This document shows positions 44,215 to 52,733 of a DNA stretch of 64,000 bases, in pieces. Each line of letters opens with the position of its first letter. Within the stretch, counting starts at the first letter, position 1. The stretch lies in NCBI RefSeq assembly GCF_009769165.1, contig NZ_CP043476.1, forward strand, positions 4,285,001 through 4,349,000. The letters run 5' to 3'. The translations under genes and the position numbers were made by a program. This DNA comes from Xanthomonas hyacinthi. Its GTDB lineage: Bacteria > Pseudomonadota > Gammaproteobacteria > Xanthomonadales > Xanthomonadaceae. The notes beneath the pieces were generated by a model, which did not search any database, was not told the DNA's origin, and worked only from the letters and a program-made list of their open reading frames with translations.

Positions 44215-46395
44215 GCCTGGATGCAAGGTGGCGACGTTGCCCGCGGCGCCGGCCGGCGGACGCTGCACCAGCGTGAACGAGGCCACCGCCTGCGCCAGCT
44301 CACCGGCCTGGCTTTCCATCGAGCGCGCACTGGCGGTGGCTTGCTCGACCAGCGCGGCGTTCTGCTGGGTCGCCTCGTCCATCTGGGTCACGGTGCGGTT
44401 GACCTGCTCGATGCCGGCCGACTGCTCCTGCGAGGCGGCGGAGATCTCGCCCATGATGTCGGTGACGCGCTGCACCGAGGACACGATCTCCTGCATGGTC
44501 CGTCCGGCGCGATCGACCAGCGCCGAACCGGCGGCGACGCGGCCGACCGACTCGTCGATCAAGCCCTTGATCTCCTTGGCGGCATTGGCCGAACGCTGGG
44601 CCAGCGTGCGCACCTCGCTGGCGACCACGGCGAAGCCGCGGCCCTGTTCGCCGGCGCGCGCGGCTTCCACCGCGGCGTTGAGCGCCAGGATGTTGGTCTG
44701 GAAGGCGATGCCGTCGATCACCGAGATGATGTCGGCGATGCGCTTGGACGAGGTTTCGATGCCGCTCATCGTGGCCACCACCTGGCCGACCACCTCGCCA
44801 CCCTGCGAGGCGACCGCGGCGGCGCCGACCGCGAGCTGGTTGGCCTGGCGCGCGTGCTCGGCGTTCTGCTTGACCGTGGAGGTCAGTTCCTCCAGCGAGG
44901 CGGCGGTTTCTTCCAGGCTGGCGGCCTGCTGCTCGGTGCGCCGCGACAGGTCGTCGTTGCCGGCGGCGATCTCGCCGGCCGCGCTGTTGATCGAGTCCGA
45001 TGCGCCCTGGATCTGGCGCACGATCGTCGCCAGTTGCACCGCGGTGGCGTTGGCGTCGTCGCGGATACGCGCGAACACGCCATGCAGATCGCCGTCCATG
45101 CGCACGCTGAGGTCGCCCTGCGACAACGCCGACAGCAGCCGGGAAATGCGCGCCAGGCCGTCGGCGTTGTTGTCCAGCAGCGTGTTGAGCTGCTGCGCCA
45201 GCAGCAGGAAGAAGCCGTGCTTGCCGTCCAGGCCGATGCGGCTGTCGAGGTCGCCGGCGGCGGCGGCGCGCACGATCTGGGTCACTTCCTCTTCCACCTG
45301 GATCTCGTCGGTACGATCGGCCCACTCCACGACGAAGCCCTGGCGCTCGGACGCGTCGCCGACCACCGGATTGATGATCAGGCGCATGCTGCGTCCGCCC
45401 ACCCGGATCTGCGCGGTGTGCGTGTGCTGCAGCGCTGCCAGCAGCTTGGCCTGGTGCTCGGGGCGCTTGTGGAACACATCGATGCTGCGTCCCAACAGGG
45501 CGTTCGCATCGAAGCCGGGAAGCTCGCGGCGCAGGTCGTCCTGTGCGGCCGACAGCATGCGCGCCAGCGGCTTGTTGACGTAGACGATGTTGCGCTCGGC
45601 GTCGGCGATCATCACGTTGGCGGTGACGTTCTCCAATGCGGTGCGGATGCGCAGGCTCTCGCGCTGCACCTGCGCCTCCTGTTCGCGGCCGCTCAGCAGC
45701 TGCTCGCTGGCCACCACCAGGGTATGCGCGATCGAGCCTTCCGGCAGGGTCAGGTCGCGGATCGAGGCCGGCAGCGGTTGCTGGCGGGCGATGGCGCGCG
45801 CCAGCAGCGCCAGCTCGCGCGGCTCATGGCCCACGTCCAGCAGTTGCTTGCGCATCTGCACGGCCATCGCCATCAGGATGCCGGCCTCGACCACGACATA
45901 GCCGGCGTGCATGGCCAGGATGCCGATCCCTGCGTCGGCCGCGAACGCCTGCAGCGGCAGGCCGCGATGCTGCAGCCAGAAGAACAGAAGGTGATGGACG
46001 GCGATGGCCGCGGCCGCGACCAGGATCGGCCGCCAGTCGCGGTAGTACAGCAGCAATGCGATCAGCACGATCACGCCGAAGTGGATTTCGGTCATGCCGC
46101 CGGCCTGCTGGATCAGCACGGCGGCCAGCACCATCAAGCCCAGCGCGACGGTGCAGCGGCTCAGCAGCGTGCCGGGATACAGTTTCACCTGCACGGCGAT
46201 GATCGCCAGGGTCGGCAGGGTCACCGCCAGCCACGGCGTCCACACGCCCTGGCGCCAGGCGGCGGCGAGGCCGACCATGCCGGCGAATGCGGCCACCGCC
46301 AGGAACAGCCGGTCGGCGTCCGCCGCCAGCTTCTGCAGATAGACGTAGCGTTCGTTGCCGACGAGGACGCTGCTCGGAGTGTTCGACGCGCTCAT
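44188..46395 (-). CDS. Polytopic-membrane PAS chemoreceptor without CheR tether (receptor 4)
   Basis: This 735-residue receptor differs from its neighbours. Residues about 25-180 form five or six hydrophobic segments with very short loops (LAVAAFAGMVGLAAA, ALGLMVLAAVLIQQ, FGVIVLIALLLYY, AAAAIAVHHLLFFW), so there is no large periplasmic sensor. A PAS domain (about 240-350, LRIRTALENVTANVMIADAE) is followed by a long helical region and a standard MCP signalling domain. The C terminus HPGYKKAEHGR lacks the xWxxF pentapeptide. It probably senses something in the membrane or cytoplasm, such as redox or energy state. A small membrane protein gene with a CGC motif ends 12 bases before its start and is likely co-transcribed. 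Confidence 0.94.
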   Translation of the reverse strand: MSASNTPSSVLVGNERYVYLQKLAADADRLFLAVAAFAGMVGLAAAWRQGVWTPWLAVTLPTLAIIAVQVKLYPGTLLSRCTVALGLMVLAAVLIQQAGGMTEIHFGVIVLIALLLYYRDWRPILVAAAAIAVHHLLFFWLQHRGLPLQAFAADAGIGILAMHAGYVVVEAGILMAMAVQMRKQLLDVGHEPRELALLARAIARQQPLPASIRDLTLPEGSIAHTLVVASEQLLSGREQEAQVQRESLRIRTALENVTANVMIADAERNIVYVNKPLARMLSAAQDDLRRELPGFDANALLGRSIDVFHKRPEHQAKLLAALQHTHTAQIRVGGRSMRLIINPVVGDASERQGFVVEWADRTDEIQVEEEVTQIVRAAAAGDLDSRIGLDGKHGFFLLLAQQLNTLLDNNADGLARISRLLSALSQGDLSVRMDGDLHGVFARIRDDANATAVQLATIVRQIQGASDSINSAAGEIAAGNDDLSRRTEQQAASLEETAASLEELTSTVKQNAEHARQANQLAVGAAAVASQGGEVVGQVVATMSGIETSSKRIADIISVIDGIAFQTNILALNAAVEAARAGEQGRGFAVVASEVRTLAQRSANAAKEIKGLIDESVGRVAAGSALVDRAGRTMQEIVSSVQRVTDIMGEISAASQEQSAGIEQVNRTVTQMDEATQQNAALVEQATASARSMESQAGELAQAVASFTLVQRPPAGAAGNVATLHPGYKKAEHGR

Positions 46396-46407
46396 GCAGG
46401 TGGTTCC

Positions 46408-46893
46408 TTATGGGCATGCACAGTGGGTGGGAAGGATCAGCGGCGAGGCATTGCCGGCCGCGAGCAGGCGCGGGATCAGCGCCGCGGCGGGAATCGCATT
46501 GCCGCAGGCTTCGATCTGTGCAGGCCCGGCATAGACCAGGCGATCGTCGGCAGCGAAGACGATCAGCGCGTAGGGCAGTGCCGCCGGCGCCGACCGCTGG
46601 CGCAGATCGACGCTGCGCAGGCCTGGCAGCGTGGACCCCCGGCCGCCAGGCTTGCAGCCGCATCCGGCCACGCGCAACTGGAACGCCACGGCCTGGCCGC
46701 GCGCTGCGGCGGAGGGCGCGAATGCCTGCAACTGCGCACGGATGGCATCGGCGCTGGCGCTGGCCGGTGGTGCGGCCAGGAAGGCCAGGCTGGCCGTCGA
46801 CCACGCGGCCCACACCGCCAGCAACAGCAGGCCGAGCGGCAGCGGCGACGGCCGCCGCAAGCGGCTCGACGCACCGGTGGAGGCAGCGCGCAT
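46408..46893 (-). CDS. Membrane-anchored CGC-motif protein upstream of receptor 4
   Basis: This 161-residue protein (163 if the ATG at 46899 is used) has an Arg-rich start, a membrane segment at about 20-45 (LGLLLLAVWAAWSTASLAFL) and an exported domain. The domain contains VAGCGCKPGG and ends THCACP, giving two CxC pairs, plus ALIVFAADDRLVYAGPAQ, which resembles a thioredoxin-like fold (possibly DUF6436). It ends 12 bases before receptor 4 and so is probably expressed with it. A role as a redox or metal accessory to receptor 4 is an inference from position and the cysteines. Confidence 0.7.
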   Translation of the reverse strand: MRAASTGASSRLRRPSPLPLGLLLLAVWAAWSTASLAFLAAPPASASADAIRAQLQAFAPSAAARGQAVAFQLRVAGCGCKPGGRGSTLPGLRSVDLRQRSAPAALPYALIVFAADDRLVYAGPAQIEACGNAIPAAALIPRLLAAGNASPLILPTHCACP

Positions 46894-47006
46894 TGGCATC
46901 GGGCCGATGCGCAAGGCGCTGCGCTCGCCGGCTCTGCTCCTTCCGATCGACGGCACCGGGCGGGGCGTTGCGGGCGAGCGAGTTCGCCATCGGCGGCCGG
47001 CCCGGA

Positions 47007-49178
47007 TCAGACGCCGCTCAGCGCATGTCGCGGGACGCTGCGCGATGGCGGCTGCACGATGGACGCCTTCTTGCCGGCGGCGTTGCGAGTGTCGAGCCTG
47101 AACACCGCCACGGCGTCGGTGAGCTGCCCGGCCTGTTCCTCCATCGCGCGCGCCGCGGCGGTGGCCTCTTCGACCAGCGCGGCGTTCTGCTGGGTGGTCT
47201 CGTCCATCTGGGTCACGGTCTGGTTGACCTGCTCGATGCCGGCGTACTGCTCCTGCGAGGCGGCGGAGATCTCGCCCATGATGTCGGTCACGCGCTGCAC
47301 CGAGGACACGATCTCGGCCATGGTCTGGCCGGCCTGGCGCACCAGCGCCGAACCGGTAGCGACCTGCGACACCGACGCGTCGATCAGGCCCTTGATCTCC
47401 TTGGCGGCGCCGGCCGAGCGCTGCGCCAGCGTGCGCACCTCGCTGGCGACCACGGCGAAGCCGCGGCCCTGTTCGCCGGCACGCGCCGCTTCCACCGCGG
47501 CGTTGAGCGCCAGGATGTTGGTCTGGAAGGCGATGCCGTCGATCACCGAGATGATGTCGGCGATGCGCTTGGACGAGGCTTCGATGCCGCTCATCGTGGC
47601 CACCACCTGGCCGACCACCTCGCCGCCCTGCGAGGCGACCGCGGCGGCGCCGACCGCCAGCTGGTTGGCCTGGCGCGCGTGCTCGGCATTCTGCTTGACC
47701 GTGGAGGTCAGCTCCTCCATCGAGGCGGCGGTTTCTTCCAGGCTGGCGGCCTGCTGCTCGGTGCGCCGCGACAGGTCGTCGTTGCCGGTGGCGATCTCGC
47801 TGGCGGCGGCGTTGATGCTGACCGCGGCGGTCTGGATGCGGCCGACGATGCCGGTCAACTGCTCGGTGGTGGCGTTGGCGTCGTCGCGCATGCTGGCGAA
47901 CACGCCATGGAACTCGCCGTGCATGCGTGCGCTCAGGTCGCCGGCGGCGATGGCCTGCAGCAGCGCGGAGAGCTTGCCGAGGTTGCGGTCGCTGACTTCC
48001 ATCATCGCGTTGAGGCCCTGCACCATCGCCTGGAAATCGTGCTGGAAGTGCTCCGCGTCGCCGCGCGCGCTGAAGTCGCCGGCGGCGGCCGCGGCGGCCA
48101 GGCGCTTGATCTCGGTGTTGATCGCCAGCAGGCTGGCCTTGGCCGCGTCCATCGATGCGTGCAGCACCGCGCGGCTGCCGGGCAGGCGCCGTGCGTCGCG
48201 GCGCAGGTCGCCGTTGGCGTATTCGTTGAGGACCGCGATCGCATCGACGATCGCGTCCAGGTGCTCGAACATCATGGTGTTGATGCCCTTGCTCAGCTCG
48301 CCGTACACGCCGGGGAAGTCCTGCGGCATGCGGTGGGTCATGTCCTTGTCCGCGTGCAGCTCGATCATCAGTGCGGTCTCGCTGGAGAAGCGCTGCAGCT
48401 GCGTCTGCATCCTGTCCATCGCGTTGAGCAGGCGGCCGGGTTCGTCGCGGGCCTGGGTGCCGACGTCGTTGTCCAGGCGGCCGTCGGCGATCGCCTCGGC
48501 GGCGCGGATGGCGCGGTGCAGCGGCTGGGTCAGGCTGCGGGTGATCGCCCAGGCCAGCAGGCTGCTGACCACCAGCACCGCAATGCCACCGATGGTCAGC
48601 AGCAGCTTGCCGCGATTCATTGCTTGGACCGCAGTGGCGTAGGCGGACTTGGTCTGCTGCTCCTGCAGGGTCACGTTCTCGCGGATCGAGTCCTGCCATG
48701 CCAGGGTGGCGGGGCGCGACTTCTCGCTCAGCAACGCTTGCGCTTCGGCATTGCGATTGGCGCCGGCCAGCGCCATCACCTGGTCGTTCAAGCCGCGAGC
48801 GGCTTCCCGGCGCCGATCGATTTCTGTGCGCAGCTTCAGCCCAGCCGCCGAGGCCGGCAGGCCGTCGAGTTCTTTGCGCAGATCGCTGTAGCGTTGCCGC
48901 TGCTGCTTGATCGTGGCGATGGCCTCGGCGTTGAGTTGCTCCGATGTCACCATCGCATAGGTGCCGAGTGCGATCAGGATGGACGCGTTGGCATCGAGCA
49001 TGCGATTGCTGATGCGCATCTTCTCCACGTTCACATCGACGATGTCGTCGAGTTGCTTGCGGGCACTGGACATGGCGATCAGCCCGGCCGCGACCAGCAG
49101 GCCCGAGAGCAGGATCAGAAGGCCGAAGGCGCCGCCGAGGCGGCGCCCGACGTTGTGGCGTTGCAGGAACGAATTCAT
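47007..49178 (-). CDS. Methyl-accepting chemotaxis protein (receptor 5)
   Basis: This 723-residue receptor starts [20 protein letters not shown] at 49178. Membrane segments at about 16-36 ([17 protein letters not shown]) and 193-213 enclose a four-helix-bundle-like periplasmic sensor. HAMP, a long helical region and the MCP signalling domain follow. The tail RHALSGV lacks the xWxxF pentapeptide. Its N-terminal half is closely related to receptor 6 and its signalling tip resembles receptor 3. No sigma-28 box is visible in the 250 bases upstream. The gap 49179-49433 shows no gene. Confidence 0.94.
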   Translation of the reverse strand: MNSFLQRHNVGRRLGGAFGLLILLSGLLVAAGLIAMSSARKQLDDIVDVNVEKMRISNRMLDANASILIALGTYAMVTSEQLNAEAIATIKQQRQRYSDLRKELDGLPASAAGLKLRTEIDRRREAARGLNDQVMALAGANRNAEAQALLSEKSRPATLAWQDSIRENVTLQEQQTKSAYATAVQAMNRGKLLLTIGGIAVLVVSSLLAWAITRSLTQPLHRAIRAAEAIADGRLDNDVGTQARDEPGRLLNAMDRMQTQLQRFSSETALMIELHADKDMTHRMPQDFPGVYGELSKGINTMMFEHLDAIVDAIAVLNEYANGDLRRDARRLPGSRAVLHASMDAAKASLLAINTEIKRLAAAAAAGDFSARGDAEHFQHDFQAMVQGLNAMMEVSDRNLGKLSALLQAIAAGDLSARMHGEFHGVFASMRDDANATTEQLTGIVGRIQTAAVSINAAASEIATGNDDLSRRTEQQAASLEETAASMEELTSTVKQNAEHARQANQLAVGAAAVASQGGEVVGQVVATMSGIEASSKRIADIISVIDGIAFQTNILALNAAVEAARAGEQGRGFAVVASEVRTLAQRSAGAAKEIKGLIDASVSQVATGSALVRQAGQTMAEIVSSVQRVTDIMGEISAASQEQYAGIEQVNQTVTQMDETTQQNAALVEEATAAARAMEEQAGQLTDAVAVFRLDTRNAAGKKASIVQPPSRSVPRHALSGV

Positions 49179-49433
49179 GGCGGACCTCTTGGGTTTGCCG
49201 AAGGTTGGCTGTCACGTTTCGGTTGGCAACATCCCCGCATGGGGACGATGACGAAAAAGAAACCTGGAGCGGCGAGCTGCGGCGGTAGATAAATGGAACA
49301 ATAATTCGACGATGCCGCTGTATTGCCGTGCAGGTTCGGTGCCGTCGCCTTCACCATCGGCACGAATGCTGCGTTGCTGCGTGACACCTCGGATGCAGGC
49401 GATCCCGACCTTCGGTGCTCTCTTTGCTTAGGC

Positions 49434-49775
49434 TCAGGAGGCTTGCCATCGGCCATCGATCGCCTTGGCGATGGCATGCGTGCGCGCTTGCGAAGGGCCG
49501 TGGCGCGAGGATCCCGAACCGGCGCCATTGCGTGGCGCAACCGCGGAAAGCGCAGGAGCGGTGGCCGACGTGGTCGCCTTGCGGGGACCGTTCTGTTCGA
49601 GCCTGAACACCGAAACCGCATCGCTGCGGGTCTCCACCTGCAGCCGGCGGTCGCCGACGGTCAGGCTGGATTCGACGAAGTCGGGGCGATCGGTGGCGAT
49701 CGGCGCTTGTTCGGCGCGCGCGAGGCTGGCGATGCCGAACAAGGTCAGGCAGCTGGCAAGAACGATAGGCTTCAT
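49434..49775 (-). pseudogene. Chimeric remnant: signal-peptide protein N terminus fused to a chemoreceptor tail
   Basis: The open frame of 113 residues begins with a good signal peptide (MKPIVLASCLTLFGIASLARA). The next residues, PIATDRPDFVESSLTVGDRR, resemble the start of outer-membrane transporter-like barrel proteins. After about residue 50 it changes to SDAVSVFRLEQNGP, which matches the receptor tails ([14 protein letters not shown] in receptor 5, [11 protein letters not shown] in receptor 6), and it ends RWQAS, close to the xWxxF tether. The simplest reading is a deletion that joined the start of one gene to the end of a lost seventh receptor. It may still be expressed as a small secreted protein. 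Confidence 0.6.
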
Positions 49776-50113
49776 AACGATTTCCCGTGAACGGTCAACT
49801 TGCAGGCACCCATGCATGGCCGCGTTGTCCGCCGACTGGTCGCAAGGTCTGTTTCCACCTGCTGGCGCGTCCCATGACGCAGCCAGCACGCTGTCCCCAA
49901 CGCTAGCGGCCCGGTCCGCATTTTCTGAAGCCTGTCCGGCCGTTGGCCTGCTGCGGCCGTCGAAAGGACGGCGGCGGCCGCCCGGTCGCGGTTGTGATGC
50001 CGCAACATGCTGTGCGCAATGTCATGTGCGCATGCGCAGCCTGCGGTGCTGCGCATGCCGGCCGGCGCGTGCCCGCGGCAGGGCGGGAGCGCGCCGGAGC
50101 AGCGGCTAGCGGC

Positions 50114-52378
50114 TCAGAACTCGTGCCACTGCGCTTCGTTGGCGCTGGTCGGGTTGCCTGGCAGCGCGCGCATGGACAGCTTGCCGCGCTTGGCCGGCGG
50201 GCGCCTGGGGTTCGCCTTCGCAGCGGGCGTGGCGAGCGCGACGCCGGGCCTGGCCGCGGCTGCCAGCGTGGTGGAGGCTACCGCCGCGTTGTCGAGCTTG
50301 AACACCGCCACCGCCTGGGTGAGCTGGCCGGCCTGTTCTTCCATCGCGCGCGCCGCAGCGCTGGCTTCCTCGACCAGGGCGGCGTTCTGCTGGGTTGCCT
50401 CGTCCATCTGGGTCACGGTCTGGTTGACCTGTTCGATACCGGCGTACTGCTCCTGCGAGGCCGCGGAGATCTCGCCCATGATGTCGGTCACGCGCTGCAC
50501 CGAGGACACGATCTCGGCCATGGTCTGGCCGGCGCGATCGACCAGCGCCGAACCCTCGGCGACGCGGGTCACCGAGTCGTCGATCAGGCCCTTGATCTCC
50601 TTGGCGGCGTTGGCCGAGCGCTGCGCCAGCGTGCGCACCTCGCTGGCGACCACCGCGAAGCCGCGGCCCTGTTCGCCGGCACGCGCCGCTTCCACCGCCG
50701 CATTCAAAGCGAGGATGTTGGTCTGGAAGGCGATGCCGTCGATCACCGAGATGATGTCGGCGATCTTCCTGGAGGAGGTTTCGATGCCGCTCATCGTGGT
50801 CACCACCTGGCCGACCACCTCGCCGCCCTGCGAGGCGACCGCGGCCGCGCCGACCGCGAGCTGGTTGGCCTGGCGCGCATGCTCGGCATTCTGCTTGACC
50901 GTGGAGGTCAGCTCCTCCATCGAGGCGGCGGTTTCTTCCAGGCTGGCCGCCTGCTGCTCGGTGCGCCGCGACAGGTCGTCGTTGCCGGCAGCGATCTCGC
51001 CAGCGGCGGCGTTGATGCTGAGCGAGGCGGTCTGGATGCGGCCGACGATGCAGGCCAGCTGCTCGGCGGTGGCGTTGGCGTCATCGCGCATGCTGGCGAA
51101 CACGCCGTGGAACTCGCCATGCATGCGCGCGTTCAGGTCGCCGGCGGCGATGGCCTGCAGCAGCGTGGAGAGCTTGCCCAGGTTGACGTCGCTGGCCTGC
51201 ATCATCGCGTTGAGGCCCTGCACCATCAGCCGGAAATCGTGCTGGAAGTGCTCGGCGTCGCCGCGCGCGCTGAAGTCGCCGGCGGCCGCGGCGGCGGCCA
51301 GGCGCTTGATCTCGGTGTTGATCGCCAGCAGGCTGGCCTTGGCCGTGTCCATGGTCTGGTGCAGCATGGCGCGGCTGCCGGGCAGGCGCCGCGCGTCGCG
51401 GCGCAGGTCGCCGTTGGCGTATTCGGCGAGGATCTTCACCGCATCGCCGATCGAGCTCAGGTGTTCGAAGATCACCGTGTTGACGCCCTTGCTCAGTTCG
51501 CCGTACACGCCGGGGAAGTCCTCGGGCATGTGGTGGGAGATGTTCTGGCCCGCATGCAGTTGGATCATCAGCGCCATCTCGCCGGAGAACCGCTGCAACT
51601 GCGTCTGCATCCGGCACATCGCATTCAACAGGCGGCCGGGTTCGTCGCGGGCCTGGGTGTCGACGTCGTTGTCCAGGCGTCCTTCGGCGATCGCCTCGGC
51701 GGCGCGGATGGCGCGGCGCAGCGGCTGGGTCAGGCTGCGGATGATCAGCCAGGCCAGCAGGCTGCTCGCCAGCACCGCGACGATGCCACCGCCGACCAGT
51801 ATCGCGCGGCCACGATCGGTATGCCGCACCGCGGCGGCATAGGCTTGCTTGCTGAGCGCGTTCTGCAGCGCCACGTTGGCGCGTATCTTGGCCTGCCACG
51901 CCAGCATCACCGGCGCCGATTTTTCATGGAACAGCGTCTGCGCCCGGGCATGGTCGCCTGCCTTGACGGCGTCGATCACCGCATCATTCAGCGGTCTTGC
52001 CTGGTCCTGCAAGTGCTGGATCTCGCCACGCAGGCGTTTGCCGGCCGCGTCGATCGGCAGCGCGAACAGCTGGTCGCGCTGCTGGTCGTAGTGCGTGCGT
52101 TCGGCCTGGATCAGCGCCAGGGTTTTTTCGGCATCGCTGCCGCCGCCTTGCGTCGCATAACCGCCCAGCGCAAACAGGATGGACGCATTCGCATCCAGCA
52201 TGCCGTGGGACAGATTGATCTTGCGGATGTTGGAGTGGACGATGCCATCCAGTTGCTCGCGTGCGCCGGCCATCGCGACCCATCCGGCGGCGACCAGGAT
52301 GCCGGAGATCAGGATCAGGAGGCCGAACGCGGCGGACAAGCGGTGGCCGACGCTGTAGCGCTGCAGGAAGGCGGTCAT
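50114..52378 (-). CDS. Methyl-accepting chemotaxis protein (receptor 6), mosaic of receptors 5 and 2
   Basis: This 754-residue receptor starts [20 protein letters not shown] at 52378; the longer frame to 52411 adds no homology. Membrane segments at about 14-36 and 195-215 enclose a four-helix-bundle-like sensor similar to that of receptor 5. HAMP and the MCP signalling domain follow. From about residue 290 onward it is nearly identical to receptor 2, including rare synonymous codons. The C terminus EAQWHEF is a CheR-docking pentapeptide. A sigma-28 promoter lies about 97 bases upstream. The gap 49776-50113 downstream holds no gene, only a hairpin at 50062-50097 without a U-run. Confidence 0.95.
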   Translation of the reverse strand: MTAFLQRYSVGHRLSAAFGLLILISGILVAAGWVAMAGAREQLDGIVHSNIRKINLSHGMLDANASILFALGGYATQGGGSDAEKTLALIQAERTHYDQQRDQLFALPIDAAGKRLRGEIQHLQDQARPLNDAVIDAVKAGDHARAQTLFHEKSAPVMLAWQAKIRANVALQNALSKQAYAAAVRHTDRGRAILVGGGIVAVLASSLLAWLIIRSLTQPLRRAIRAAEAIAEGRLDNDVDTQARDEPGRLLNAMCRMQTQLQRFSGEMALMIQLHAGQNISHHMPEDFPGVYGELSKGVNTVIFEHLSSIGDAVKILAEYANGDLRRDARRLPGSRAMLHQTMDTAKASLLAINTEIKRLAAAAAAGDFSARGDAEHFQHDFRLMVQGLNAMMQASDVNLGKLSTLLQAIAAGDLNARMHGEFHGVFASMRDDANATAEQLACIVGRIQTASLSINAAAGEIAAGNDDLSRRTEQQAASLEETAASMEELTSTVKQNAEHARQANQLAVGAAAVASQGGEVVGQVVTTMSGIETSSRKIADIISVIDGIAFQTNILALNAAVEAARAGEQGRGFAVVASEVRTLAQRSANAAKEIKGLIDDSVTRVAEGSALVDRAGQTMAEIVSSVQRVTDIMGEISAASQEQYAGIEQVNQTVTQMDEATQQNAALVEEASAAARAMEEQAGQLTQAVAVFKLDNAAVASTTLAAAARPGVALATPAAKANPRRPPAKRGKLSMRALPGNPTSANEAQWHEF

Positions 52379-52474
52379 GGCGGTGGACTCCTCGAAGTTT
52401 GCTGTTTGCAAGTGACAGAAAAGCGCAATGGCTTTGTTGTATAAATGTGATGCGACGCAAATTTTGTCTACTTG

Positions 52475-52501
52475 TTAGCGGCCACTCCAGCGAGAGCTTT
52501 A
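52475..52501 (-). promoter_or_regulatory. Sigma-28 promoter of receptor 6
   Basis: On the minus strand TAAAGCTC (52501-52494) is 11 bases from GCCGCTAA (52482-52475), six and seven of eight matches to the FliA consensus. The remaining sequence between 52379 and 52730 holds no gene; the leader region near 52410-52470 is unusually AT-rich for this genome. Confidence 0.78.
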
Positions 52502-52651
52502 ATCCGAGCGATAGGTTTCGGGCATCACCCGCAAAACGGCAGGGCGGCGCGTCCATGTCCGGGACCGGGTCGCGGCAACTGCGGTGCGGTTCTTTTTCCG
52601 CGGGCTGCTGGCCGCGGGCTTCTGGCACGGAACCCCGCACGGACGCGCCGC

Positions 52652-52694
52652 AAAAGACCCAAGCCCCGGCATCCGCCGCCGGGGCTCGGGTTTT
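52652..52694 (-). terminator. Bidirectional terminator after cheA2
   Basis: AGCCCCGGC (52662-52670) pairs with GCCGGGGCT (52678-52686), extended by ACCC and GGGT. Toward the minus strand it is followed by CTTTTG and toward the plus strand by TTTTC. It ends the STAS-cheY-cheA2 unit. Confidence 0.85.
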
Positions 52695-52733
52695 CTGCTG
52701 CTGGCCGCGCGGCCAGCAGCGGGGGTGAGGCGA

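Noticed and set aside
43156-48642. Plus-strand open frame of 1828 codons across cheW, the PilZ gene and receptors 4 and 5
   Set aside because: It is antisense to several clearly real genes and has only compositional bias and repeated shadow peptides from the receptor domains.
49179-49433. Searched for a sigma-28 promoter of receptor 5
   Set aside because: No pair of octamers with 11-base spacing was found; receptor 5 may be transcribed from elsewhere or by another sigma factor.
49902-49929. GCCGCTAG upstream of the chimeric remnant as a sigma-28 -10
   Set aside because: The -35 at 11 bases (TTCAGAAA) is too poor and the downstream gene is a remnant.
50062-50097. Perfect 8-base inverted repeat CCGGCGCG/CGCGCCGG after receptor 6
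   Set aside because: There is no U-run on either strand, so I do not call it a terminator; such GC palindromes are common in this composition.
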